From the NCBI GenBank assembly GCA_021769965.1, contig JAETRU010000011.1, positions 1-64,000 on the forward strand: 64,000 bases of DNA, given 5' to 3'. Shown piece by piece: positions 52,540-60,138 of the stretch (position 1 is its first letter; every line of letters starts with the position of its first letter). Source of the stretch: Eubacterium sp. Lineage in GTDB: Bacteria; Bacillota; Clostridia; Peptostreptococcales; Anaerovoracaceae. A model generated the notes under the pieces. That model saw nothing but the letters and a program-made list of their open reading frames with translations. It was not told the origin of the DNA and did not search any database. The translations under genes were made by a program, and so were the position numbers.

Positions 52540-52930
52540 CTTCGTTGTTCTCTTTTTCCTGAAAGCCCTCCACAACAGTTTTCATGATCTGGACTACAAT
52601 ATCCTGGCTGCGTTTGTTCAGATTGTTTTCCACCATATGACAATAATGTCTCATTTCCAAATTCTTTGATCCGTCGGTCAAACCCTCGAATGCCTCCCAT
52701 GGAATGCTTAAAACATCGCGGATCCGCAGCATATGTTCCAAACTGGGCATGTATTTTCCTGTCTCCATATTGGATATGGAAACGCTGGACACGCCGATGG
52801 CTTCTCCCAGCTTATCCTGGCTCATACCGATACCGTCCCGGTAGTGTTGTATCATGTCTCCCAGCCTTTCTTTTGATAAAGATGAAGGTCTGGAGACTAC
52901 TTTTTCAGTTATTCTGATATTTTTGCTCAT
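52520..52930 (-). CDS. XRE family transcriptional regulator
   Basis: The 136-residue protein carries a central helix-turn-helix (RLGDMIQHYRDGIGMSQDKLGEAIGVSSVSISNMETGKYMP, residues 22-62) followed by a helical C-terminal part that may dimerise (NNLNKRSQDIVVQIMKTVVEGF). It resembles single-domain phage-type or developmental repressors. The upstream DNA is AT-rich. The target is unknown. Confidence 0.85.
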   Translation of the reverse strand: MSKNIRITEKVVSRPSSLSKERLGDMIQHYRDGIGMSQDKLGEAIGVSSVSISNMETGKYMPSLEHMLRIRDVLSIPWEAFEGLTDGSKNLEMRHYCHMVENNLNKRSQDIVVQIMKTVVEGFQEKENNEDDEGKG

Positions 52931-53031
52931 GAATATAGTTTATACAAAACACCAAGGATTAACAACGGTACTGTGCTTATATATTTTTGCCATATTTTTT
53001 AAAGTCTGCTTTAAGATCTGTCCTGTAAGCA

Positions 53032-53073
53032 ATAAAAAACCCTGCACCGCCAATATCTCAGCAATGCAAGGTC
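53032..53073 (-). terminator. Terminator after tsf
   Basis: CCTTGCA pairs with TGCAGGG around a 19-base loop, followed by TTTTTTATT on the minus strand. Confidence 0.85.
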
Positions 53074-53096
53074 ATTTTTATCTGTTTTAGAAGATC

Positions 53097-54026
53097 TTAT
53101 TTCTTCGCTGCTGCAGCTGCCTGCTGTGCGGCAACCTCTGCTGCAAAGTCTTCTTCTTTCTTTTCGATACCTTCGCCAACTTCGTAACGAACCATCTCTA
53201 CGACTTCCATATCCTTACCCAGCTTCTTTGCTTCTTCAGCAACGTACTGCGCAACGGTGACATCGCCGTTCTTAACGAATTTCTGGTCTACCAGGCAAAC
53301 CTCTTTCAGGATAGCCTTGATCTTGCCAGGAATGATTCTGTCCAGCAGCTCCGGCTTCTTGCCTTCGTTGAGCAGCTGCTGTCTTGCGATCTCAGTTTCG
53401 GAAGCCAGCCAATCCTGATCAACTTCGTCTTCTTTGACGAATTTCGGGCTCATGGAAGCGACCTGCATTGCCACGTCCTTACCCACTGTTTCGATCTCAG
53501 CCGCAGCGGCATCTGTTTTGATACCAACGATAACGCCGATCTTTCCGCCAGCGTGGATATATCCTGTATAAACAACGCCTTCTGTAGCTTTTCTCTCGAA
53601 TCTTCTGATGTTCATGTTCTCACCGATCTTGGAGATCTTGTTAGTCAGAGCATCTTTTACAGTGCCTTCTTCACCGTAAGGCAGTTCCATAAAGCAGTTC
53701 ATGCATGCAGGCTCATCGTCGATAACTTTTGCTGCCAGATTGTCAACGAATTCTACGAATTCAGGATTCTTCGCAACGAAGTCAGTCTCAGAGTTAACTT
53801 CGATGACAGCAGCTTTCTTGTGATCATCGGAGAACGCGATCTGAACCAGACCTTCAGCAGCAATTCTGCCAGCCTTCTTAGCTGCCTTGGACAGACCTTT
53901 TTCTCTCAGAACTTCTACAGCCTTATCGATATCTCCATCAGTTTCAACCAGCGCCTTTTTGCAGTCCATCATGCCTGCGCCGGTCATTTCTCTTAATTCT
54001 TTTACTAATTGTGCAGTTACAGCCAT
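53097..54026 (-). CDS. tsf: Elongation factor Ts
   Basis: EF-Ts recharges EF-Tu with GTP. The 309-residue protein has the N-terminal UBA-like domain and signature LREMTGAGMMDCKKAL, VEVNSETDFVAKN (the Thr-Asp-Phe-Val contact with EF-Tu) and GYIHAGGKIGVIVG. The Ala/Lys-rich end (AAEVAAQQAAAAAKK) is a tail. It follows rpsB after about 27 bases, the universal order. Confidence 0.98.
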   Translation of the reverse strand: MAVTAQLVKELREMTGAGMMDCKKALVETDGDIDKAVEVLREKGLSKAAKKAGRIAAEGLVQIAFSDDHKKAAVIEVNSETDFVAKNPEFVEFVDNLAAKVIDDEPACMNCFMELPYGEEGTVKDALTNKISKIGENMNIRRFERKATEGVVYTGYIHAGGKIGVIVGIKTDAAAAEIETVGKDVAMQVASMSPKFVKEDEVDQDWLASETEIARQQLLNEGKKPELLDRIIPGKIKAILKEVCLVDQKFVKNGDVTVAQYVAEEAKKLGKDMEVVEMVRYEVGEGIEKKEEDFAAEVAAQQAAAAAKK

Positions 54027-54053
54027 TTTTTGACCTCCAAATCTTATCTCAAA

Positions 54054-54815
54054 TTATTCTGCGTCAGCTGCGGTTTCTTCTACAGCAGCTTCCTCTGCCG
54101 CTTCACCTTCAGCCGGACCCTCATCATAGCTTTCGCCCTGATTTGCTTCGATAACAGCGTCAGCCATTCTGCCGGCAATCAGTTTGACAGCTCTGATAGC
54201 GTCGTCATTTGCAGGAATGATATAATCAACGTCATCCGGATCGCAGTTTGTATCTACAATACCTACGATAGGAATGCCCAGAATTCTTGCTTCTTTTACT
54301 GCGATTCTTTCCTTCTTAGGGTCAACGATGAACAGTGCGCCAGGCATACCCTTCATATCCTTGATACCGCCTAAGAACTTCTCTAATTTGTCATGCTCAG
54401 CTCTCAGCTTGATAACTTCCTTCTTGGACAGTTTGTCAAAAGTGCCGTCCTCTTCCATCTTCTCAATATCGAAGAGTCTCTTGATTCTGCCGCTGATCGT
54501 CTTGTAGTTGGTCAGCATGCCGCCCAGCCATCTTTCGCTTACATAGTACTGACCGCATCTGTTAGCTTCGTCAACGATAGCGTTCTGTGCCTGCTTTTTC
54601 GTACCAACGAACAGAATCGGTTTGCCGGTAGCCGCAACTTCCTTCATGAAGTCATAAGCTTCCTCGATCTTCTTTACAGTCTTCTGTAAGTCGATGATAT
54701 AGATGCCGTTTCTCTCTGTGAAGATGTAAGGAGCCATCTTAGGGTTCCATCTTCTGGTCTGGTGTCCGAAATGTACACCGGCTTCAAGTAATTGTTTCAT
54801 TGAAATTACTGCCAT
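54054..54815 (-). CDS. rpsB: 30S ribosomal protein S2
   Basis: The 253-residue protein has the S2 signatures [24 protein letters not shown] and [25 protein letters not shown]. The C-terminus is an acidic Glu/Ala-rich tail ([18 protein letters not shown]), longer than in E. coli. AGGAGG precedes the ATG. Confidence 0.98.
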   Translation of the reverse strand: MAVISMKQLLEAGVHFGHQTRRWNPKMAPYIFTERNGIYIIDLQKTVKKIEEAYDFMKEVAATGKPILFVGTKKQAQNAIVDEANRCGQYYVSERWLGGMLTNYKTISGRIKRLFDIEKMEEDGTFDKLSKKEVIKLRAEHDKLEKFLGGIKDMKGMPGALFIVDPKKERIAVKEARILGIPIVGIVDTNCDPDDVDYIIPANDDAIRAVKLIAGRMADAVIEANQGESYDEGPAEGEAAEEAAVEETAADAE

Positions 54816-54950
54816 TTTTCTTTCCTCCTGGTTTTACCTTCCACTCGGTCCTGCGTGCATGCGACCCTGCATGCAGGGCACCTCCTGCATAAATGACCGG
54901 GTGTGCAAATTGAATTAAAATATAAGCCCGTATCAGACGAGCCTTAAATA
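54816..54950 (-). promoter_or_regulatory. rpsB leader region with a GC-rich hairpin
   Basis: The minus-strand leader carries several GCATGC/CCTGCAT words forming one or more hairpins (about 54850-54895, including CCTGCATGCAGG). The extra AGGAGG inside this region (near 54885) could decoy the ribosome. It may be an autoregulatory leader bound by S2, as known for rpsB in other bacteria, but its shape was not matched to a known class. Confidence 0.45.
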
Positions 54951-55328
54951 TTATATGCTATTTTTCCCATGATTGCAAGAACTATTTCCTTGAAATTCAG
55001 CTTTTTTCTGCAGATAATGCTTGTAATTCTGCTTCGCTTTGATGAAATTATCCCTTCCCAGCTCAAAGTGCTCTCCATTGTCAAAATATATGCTCTGTTC
55101 ACTCATGGAAGCTACCCGTTCCATGTTGATATAACATCCTTTCAGACAGGGATAAAACCGCCCGTCCAGGATCGGTTCCACGTTTTCGATCTTCTCATAA
55201 TAATCAAAGCTCCTTTTTTCTGTCACCACGTGCAGCTTTCTGTTCTTACGCTCGATCAGAATCACATCACTGAGCCTGACTCTTGCATTCACATTGCCCC
55301 CGATAATAGAAAGATATTTTTCTGCCAT
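54951..55328 (-). CDS. LytTR family DNA-binding protein
   Basis: The 125-residue protein is a free LytTR domain: VRLSDVILIERKNRKLHVVTEKRSFDYYEKIENVEPIL (residues 16-55) and FYPCLKGCYINMERVASM (59-76) are typical, and the C-terminus is basic. LytTR regulators control virulence-, cell-wall- or bacteriocin-type genes. No receiver domain or sensor kinase is nearby. AAGGAG precedes the ATG at 55328; an extended frame to 55445 lacks support. Confidence 0.88.
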   Translation of the reverse strand: MAEKYLSIIGGNVNARVRLSDVILIERKNRKLHVVTEKRSFDYYEKIENVEPILDGRFYPCLKGCYINMERVASMSEQSIYFDNGEHFELGRDNFIKAKQNYKHYLQKKAEFQGNSSCNHGKNSI

Positions 55329-55820
55329 GTTGCACTCCTTTTTCAATCCTGCCATCTTCCTCTTATTATAACGCAGTGTTTTATGGAAGTAAATGGAAAT
55401 CTTCTGACATTTTTCGACATAGATTGTCGAATTTTGTCGAAACATTCCCCGTCTGTTCCCTTTCCCTGCTGCTAACCATATGTCATAGGGCTTTTCTGAT
55501 TCATCGTTTCTGAAAGCATTTCTGATAAGCTTTAAAAATCCTGAAGTCCGTTTCCAAAACAGGCAGAACGGTTTCGATAGAAACCAGAATTCATAAATTT
55601 GAAACGCGCTATGCTGTATGAATGAATCATGGTTCTTCTCTTATGTAAATAAATAGAAAAATCACAGGATATTACAAAGATAACCTTCCAAACACTTACA
55701 ATTCATTCTTTGCGTGGTCAATTTCAATCTCCGTACCGCCTTCCCGGGCAAATCTTTTTCAAAATCGAATAAAACGGTTTCAAAAGAAACCAAAACTGCA
55801 AAAAAAGAAACGGCAGATGG

Positions 55821-55870
55821 CAGACGCCAGATGCCGGATGACAGACGCCAGATGCCGGATGACAGACGAC
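55821..55870 (+). repeat. 21-bp tandem repeat, about 2.4 copies
   Basis: CAGACGCCAGATGCCGGATGA occurs at 55821-55841 and 55842-55862 exactly, followed by a partial third copy (CAGACGAC). It abuts the rpoZ terminator. Confidence 0.85.
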
Positions 55871-55871
55871 A

Positions 55872-55929
55872 AACAAAAAGGCGCGCCTGCCGGCCCGTCC
55901 CCACAAGGGGACCGGCCGGCAGACGCGCC
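55872..55929 (-). terminator. Large hairpin terminator after rpoZ
   Basis: GGCGCGtCTGCCGGCCggTCCCC pairs with its complement across a TTGT loop (55880-55929; nearly 22 pairs), followed by TTTTTGTTTG on the minus strand. It ends the rpoZ-gmk-yicC transcript. Confidence 0.9.
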
Positions 55930-55944
55930 GTCAGCTTCAAAAAA

Positions 55945-56163
55945 TTATTCCGCAGCTTCTGCCAGAGCCTCTTCCTCACGCTTATACGTGATCAGATCCT
56001 CCGCGATCTCGTGCGCCGCAATAGAAACCGGCTTGTTGATATCGCAGTCTGTCAGGATCGGTTTTCCGTCAATAATGTCTCTGGCTCTCTTGGCAGCCAT
56101 AATAACCACAGTATAGCGGCTGTCCGCTTTTTTTCTGATTTCGTTGATCGATGGATATAGCAT
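55945..56163 (-). CDS. rpoZ: RNA polymerase omega subunit
   Basis: The 72-residue protein starts MLYPSINEIRKKADSRYTVVIMAAKRARDI, which is the omega signature (RY-L-V-AAKRAR-I), and continues through HEIAEDLITYKREEE. Its ATG overlaps the gmk stop by one base (TAATG). It assists core polymerase assembly. Confidence 0.94.
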   Translation of the reverse strand: MLYPSINEIRKKADSRYTVVIMAAKRARDIIDGKPILTDCDINKPVSIAAHEIAEDLITYKREEEALAEAAE

Positions 56164-56783
56164 TACACTTCCTCCTTATACATTTCAATGAGTTTATAGA
56201 TACTCTTCGATACTCTGGAATGTTCCGCTGTAACGATGGCCTTCACTCTTGCCACAGCCTCTTCCAGTTCTCCGTTGACCACGCAGTAGTCGTATTTATC
56301 TATGTAGGATACTTCCTTGAGAGTTTCGGAAAGTCTCAGGTTGATCGCTTCCTCCGTTTCAGATCCTCTGCCTGTGATTCTCTTACGAAGCTCTGCCATT
56401 GACGGCGGCAGGATAAAGATGAAAATCCCGTTGGGATAAACCTCCTTTACGTTGAGGGCTCCCTGGATGTCGATCTCCAGTACCACATCGATACCGCTTT
56501 CCAGCTTCTCTATCACCTTTGCCTTGGGCGTACCGTAATAGTTACCGTAAACCTCAGCATATTCCAGCAGTCCGCCTGCCTCTGCCTCCTTCAGAAATTC
56601 TTCTTTTGTGGTAAAGTAATAGCTTACGCCATCCTCTTCACCCGGACGCGGCTGGCGGGTCGTCATAGAAACAGAGATCTCCACCTTAGACTCCTCTACC
56701 AGTCGTTTGCAGATGGTTCCCTTTCCGGCACCGGACGGTCCGGAAATAATAAACAGCTTTCCTGAATGTTCCACTCTCTCCAT
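56163..56783 (-). CDS. gmk: Guanylate kinase
   Basis: Gmk converts GMP to GDP. The 206-residue protein has the P-loop SGPSGAGKGTI (residues 13-23), TTRQPRPGEEDGVSYYF and the GMP-binding YAEVYGNYYGTP, with IDIQGALNVKE. It lies between yicC and rpoZ, a conserved order, and overlaps rpoZ by one base. Confidence 0.97.
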   Translation of the reverse strand: MERVEHSGKLFIISGPSGAGKGTICKRLVEESKVEISVSMTTRQPRPGEEDGVSYYFTTKEEFLKEAEAGGLLEYAEVYGNYYGTPKAKVIEKLESGIDVVLEIDIQGALNVKEVYPNGIFIFILPPSMAELRKRITGRGSETEEAINLRLSETLKEVSYIDKYDYCVVNGELEEAVARVKAIVTAEHSRVSKSIYKLIEMYKEEV

Positions 56784-56850
56784 TTTTATCTCCTAAACAA
56801 ATTCGTATGAGTAAATATTATACCATATTCTCCCGCGAAAATCAAAGAAA

Positions 56851-57735
56851 TTATTCGATATTCTGCACCTGTTCGCGGATTTTTTCAATTTCTGCCTTGA
56901 TCTGCAGCATCAATGACGTGATCTGGATGTCGTTTGCCTTGGAGCCTATGGTATTTGCCTCCCGGTTCATCTCCTGCACCAGGAAATCCAGTTTCTTTCC
57001 GTCCGGCTGGCTGCTGTTCTCAATGATGGATCTCATCTGGTCCATGTGGCTCCTGAGCCGTGTCAGTTCTTCTGTGATATTGCACTTATCCGCAAAGATG
57101 GCCGCCTCCACCAGAATGCGGTCCTCCGGCACGGTCACATTGCCGGCCAGAAGCTCTTTGATCCTATCGCGCAGTTTCTCCGTGTATGCCTTCGGCACAA
57201 GGTCCGCCCTCTCTTCGATCTGATCCACCAGATCTTTGATCAGTCCGCCGCGCATCAGCAGATCTGCCGCCAGCTTTTCACCTTCTACGCTGCGCATAGC
57301 CTCCAGATTTGCCGCGGCTTCACGAACCGGCTGCAGGATACAACGGGTCATCTCCTCTTCATCGTCCACATCAGGAATCGCCTTCAGTACATCCGGCATG
57401 CCCGCCAGCATAGACAGCGTGATCTCTCCGCTTACGCCGAAGGTCTCCTGCAGAGACCTGAGATTATCATAATACTGCTGGGCCAGCATGGTGTTCAGAC
57501 TGATATGAACATCGTTTTCCGTCAGGTTTTCCACCATGACAGACACGTCCACCTTTCCCCGCTTGATCTTCTCCTTCACCGTATTCTTTATCTTGTCCTC
57601 CACGAAAGAATACCGCCGCGGCATCTTCACGGAAATATCCGAATACCGGTGGTTGACCGATTTGATCTCTACAATGATGTTCCGTTTCCCGTCATTATAT
57701 TCGCCTCTTCCGAAGCCAGTCATACTCTTTATCAT
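56851..57735 (-). CDS. yicC: YicC family endoribonuclease-like protein
   Basis: The 294-residue protein has the YicC N-terminal part (MIKSMTGFGRGE, VEIKSVNHRYSDISVKMPRRYSFVED) and the C-terminal DUF1732 (LRSHMDQMR...GKKLDFLVQEMNREANTIGSKAND). YicC proteins act in stress-linked RNA turnover; the E. coli member is an endoribonuclease. Gene order yicC-gmk-rpoZ is conserved in Firmicutes (where RemA often sits between). Confidence 0.93.
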   Translation of the reverse strand: MIKSMTGFGRGEYNDGKRNIIVEIKSVNHRYSDISVKMPRRYSFVEDKIKNTVKEKIKRGKVDVSVMVENLTENDVHISLNTMLAQQYYDNLRSLQETFGVSGEITLSMLAGMPDVLKAIPDVDDEEEMTRCILQPVREAAANLEAMRSVEGEKLAADLLMRGGLIKDLVDQIEERADLVPKAYTEKLRDRIKELLAGNVTVPEDRILVEAAIFADKCNITEELTRLRSHMDQMRSIIENSSQPDGKKLDFLVQEMNREANTIGSKANDIQITSLMLQIKAEIEKIREQVQNIE

Positions 57736-58416
57736 CTAACTTTTCTCCTCATTTTAAATTCATCAATGATAACTTAAATATTATACCATATTTCTCAGCC
57801 GTTGACAAATCAATCCTTTATGTCGTACAATGGAGTTGTCCCGATTTGCGAAAGCGAATCGATGGAAACTCCTTGTGCTTTTGCGCCCCGGGAGAACGAG
57901 CAGGCATGCGATGTTCGACTGGCAAGGCTCATGTCGTACAATGGAGTTGTCCCGATTTGGTTACTATTCACAGTCCGCCGCTTTTTTTGCTTTTTCGCGC
58001 TTATACGGCGGTCCCTGCCTGTCGCGCGCCGCTTTTTGCAGTATTTTACCGGCTATACGGCGTGTAAAGACAGATATAAGCTTGCTTTTACTGTTTCTTT
58101 ACAGCAACATGAAACATACAGACTGAAAATAGCTGTACAGCAGAGTGCAGCGCGCCGTATAGCCGCATTATGGATCATAAATGTGGCGTGAATCAGACAG
58201 TGGGCGCCGTATGAGGCATTTTTTTCGCAAAAAATGGCGCGCAGTCGATACAATACAAAAATTTTCCGCAGAAAAGATGGATCATTCTGCATGGCAGCAG
58301 GTTTTACATGGCGGCTGTAGAGTAAAAAACTGCCATTGACTGTGAATACCCGATTTGCGAAAGGGAATCGTCTATAGGAACGCTGCGAAACGCAGCGCAA
58401 TGAAAGGAGTATTAAA
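57736..58416. promoter_or_regulatory. Long divergent intergenic region with duplicated promoter and nested palindromes
   Basis: No credible gene lies here. A 29-bp word at 57820-57848 recurs exactly at 57931-57959. A palindrome formed by GGAGTT (57832-57837) and AACTCC encloses CGATTTGC-GAAA-GCGAATCG. Nested inverted words of TATACGGCG type follow: outer pair near 58000-58010 and 58203-58213, inner perfect 12-bp pair GGCTATACGGCG (58051-58062) and CGCCGTATAGCC (58153-58164). ATGGCAG (58291) pairs with CTGCCAT (58330). CGATTTGCGAAAGGGAATCG recurs near 58351, and CGCTGCG-AAA-CGCAGCG (58381-58397) stands just before the rqcH ribosome site. The DNA looks like a structured leader or a small mobile repeat. 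Confidence 0.6.
57802..57831 (+). promoter_or_regulatory. Plus-strand promoter upstream of rqcH (copy 1)
   Basis: TTGACA (57802-57807), an 18-base spacer and TACAAT (57826-57831). The second copy of the duplicated word gives TTCGAC, a 17-base spacer and TACAAT about 111 bases downstream, so there may be two start points. If used for rqcH, its leader would exceed 450 bases. Confidence 0.6.
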
Positions 58417-60105
58417 ATGGCTTTTGACGGAATTATCACAAGCGCCATGACTCGCGAGCTGCAGGATACGATCCTGCTTGGAAAAATAGAAAAAGTCTAC
58501 CAGCCCGAAGCTGACGAGCTGGTCTTTCATATACACACCCGCGCCGGTAACGTAAAGCTGTACGCTTCCGCGTCCAGCAGCCACGCCCGGCTTCACCTCA
58601 TAGAGGCAAATCTGCCCAATCCGCCGGCCCCTCTGGCCTTCTGTATGCTGCTCAGAAAGCATCTGCAGGGCGGCCGCATCGTGGATATCTCCCAAAAGGA
58701 CGGGGAGCGTATCGTCGAAATCTCTCTGGAGACTCTCAATGAATTGGGATTCACTGTTTCCAAGAAACTGATCTTTGAGATCATGGGCAAGCACAGCAAT
58801 ATCATTCTGGTCGATATGACCACCGGCAAGATCATCGACAGCATCAAAAGGGTCTCCATCGACGCCAGCCGGGTCCGCCAGCTGCTTCCCGGCCTGACCT
58901 ACCAGTACCCTCCCGCTCAGGACAAGATCTCTTTCAAAGAGGTCACAGAAGACCAGCTTTCTGATATCGCCGGCAGCGGCAACAGCAAAACGTTTCTGTC
59001 CCGCATCGGCGGCATATCCCCGGCCATCGCGAGAGAACTGGCAGACAGCGCAAGTCCGGCAGAGCGTATTTCCGGCATCACGGACAGCATCAGCCGGAGA
59101 TCCTTTGTTCCCCGGGTATATACCGACGACAAAGGCGTTCCTCAGGAATTTCATATCACTGATCTGAAAGAATTTGAAGACGGCGCGCGGCGGCAGGATT
59201 TCGACACGCTGAGCCAGTGTCTGGCGTGGTACTTTGATCACAGACAGTCGTCCAACCGGGCAAAACAGAAGTCAAACGACCTGATCAAATCAGTCAGCAC
59301 GGCGCTGGATAAGCTTTACCTGAAAAAACAGCGTCTGTCGGAAGACCTTTTAAAGGCAGAGAATTCCGATGATCTCAGGCTCTACGGGGAACTGCTGACA
59401 GCCAATCTGCATCTGGTTCAAACCGGCGACAAAGAGGTTACCGTAATCAACTATTACAATAATTCAGAAGTAACCATCCCGCTTGACCCCCGGTTCTCGC
59501 CTTCTAAAAACGCCCAGCACTACTACAAACGCTACGGCAAGGCTATGACAGCTATCAAGGAAAAACAGATCCAGCTGGAGGAGACCGGCGCCGAGATCGA
59601 CTATCTGGAATCGGTGATGACCTATCTGCAGAACACGGATAAAGTCGAAGAGATCGAAGCGCTGCGGAGCGAACTGGTGGAGACCGGCTATGTGCGCCGC
59701 CGCAGACAGCAGTTCAAAGAAAAGAAATACAAGGCCCGCCCACATAAATATGTCATCGACGGCGGGTTCACCGTGCTGGTGGGACGCAACAACAGAGAAA
59801 ACGACATTCTGACCCTGAAGACGGCGTCCAAGACGGATCTGTGGCTTCACACCAAGGACATCCCCGGCTCTCACGTCATCGTTCAGAACGGCGGAGCAGA
59901 GCTCAGCGAGAAGGCCATATTCCAGGCAGCCGCCATTGCCGCGTGGCACAGCAAAGGCCGTGACAGTGAGAACGTGCCGGTGGACTACGTAAAAGTCCGC
60001 TACGTAAAAAAACCAGCCGGGGCAAAACCCGGCATGGTCATCTTTACCAATAACAGAACGGTCTGGGTCAATCCGGGACTGCCGGAAAGCGGTCCTGACG
60101 CCTAG
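58417..60105 (+). CDS. rqcH: Rqc2/RqcH (NFACT) ribosome quality-control protein
   Basis: RqcH binds obstructed 50S subunits and, with tRNA-Ala, adds C-terminal alanine tails that mark stalled chains for degradation; older annotation calls it FbpA, a fibronectin-binding protein. The 562-residue protein has NFACT-N (MAFDGIITSAMTREL; KLYASASSSHARLHL), helical coiled-coil HhH regions, and NFACT-R at the C-terminus (FTVLVGRNNRENDILTL; ASKTDLWLHTKDIPGSHVI). The ATG has AAAGGAG upstream and follows a small hairpin. Proteolysis genes clpP-clpX-lon lie elsewhere in this window. Confidence 0.95.
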   Translation: MAFDGIITSAMTRELQDTILLGKIEKVYQPEADELVFHIHTRAGNVKLYASASSSHARLHLIEANLPNPPAPLAFCMLLRKHLQGGRIVDISQKDGERIVEISLETLNELGFTVSKKLIFEIMGKHSNIILVDMTTGKIIDSIKRVSIDASRVRQLLPGLTYQYPPAQDKISFKEVTEDQLSDIAGSGNSKTFLSRIGGISPAIARELADSASPAERISGITDSISRRSFVPRVYTDDKGVPQEFHITDLKEFEDGARRQDFDTLSQCLAWYFDHRQSSNRAKQKSNDLIKSVSTALDKLYLKKQRLSEDLLKAENSDDLRLYGELLTANLHLVQTGDKEVTVINYYNNSEVTIPLDPRFSPSKNAQHYYKRYGKAMTAIKEKQIQLEETGAEIDYLESVMTYLQNTDKVEEIEALRSELVETGYVRRRRQQFKEKKYKARPHKYVIDGGFTVLVGRNNRENDILTLKTASKTDLWLHTKDIPGSHVIVQNGGAELSEKAIFQAAAIAAWHSKGRDSENVPVDYVKVRYVKKPAGAKPGMVIFTNNRTVWVNPGLPESGPDA

Positions 60106-60138
60106 AATCAATTTTTCGCCTGAGCTTCCGGCTTCCGG

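Larger units (their letters stand above)
55329..55944. other. Gene-free stretch with two GGTTTC hairpins and a tandem repeat
   Basis: No protein gene is credible. Two matching small hairpins occur: GGTTTC-GATA-GAAACC (55570-55585) and GGTTTC-AAAA-GAAACC (55776-55791), each preceded by ACG-like sequence. Then follow a 21-bp tandem repeat (55821-55862) and the terminator of rpoZ. The AT-rich half near 55600-55690 probably holds the LytTR promoter region. The long minus-strand frames here are repeats of the tandem array. Confidence 0.55.

Noticed and set aside
55662-55979. Minus-strand frame with SSGIWRL repeats
   Set aside because: A translation of the 21-bp tandem repeat and the rpoZ terminator, not a gene.
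57802-58191. 129-codon plus-strand frame containing MSYNGVVPI twice
   Set aside because: The frame arises from the 111-bp-spaced DNA duplication; it begins at the -35 element and has no ribosome site.
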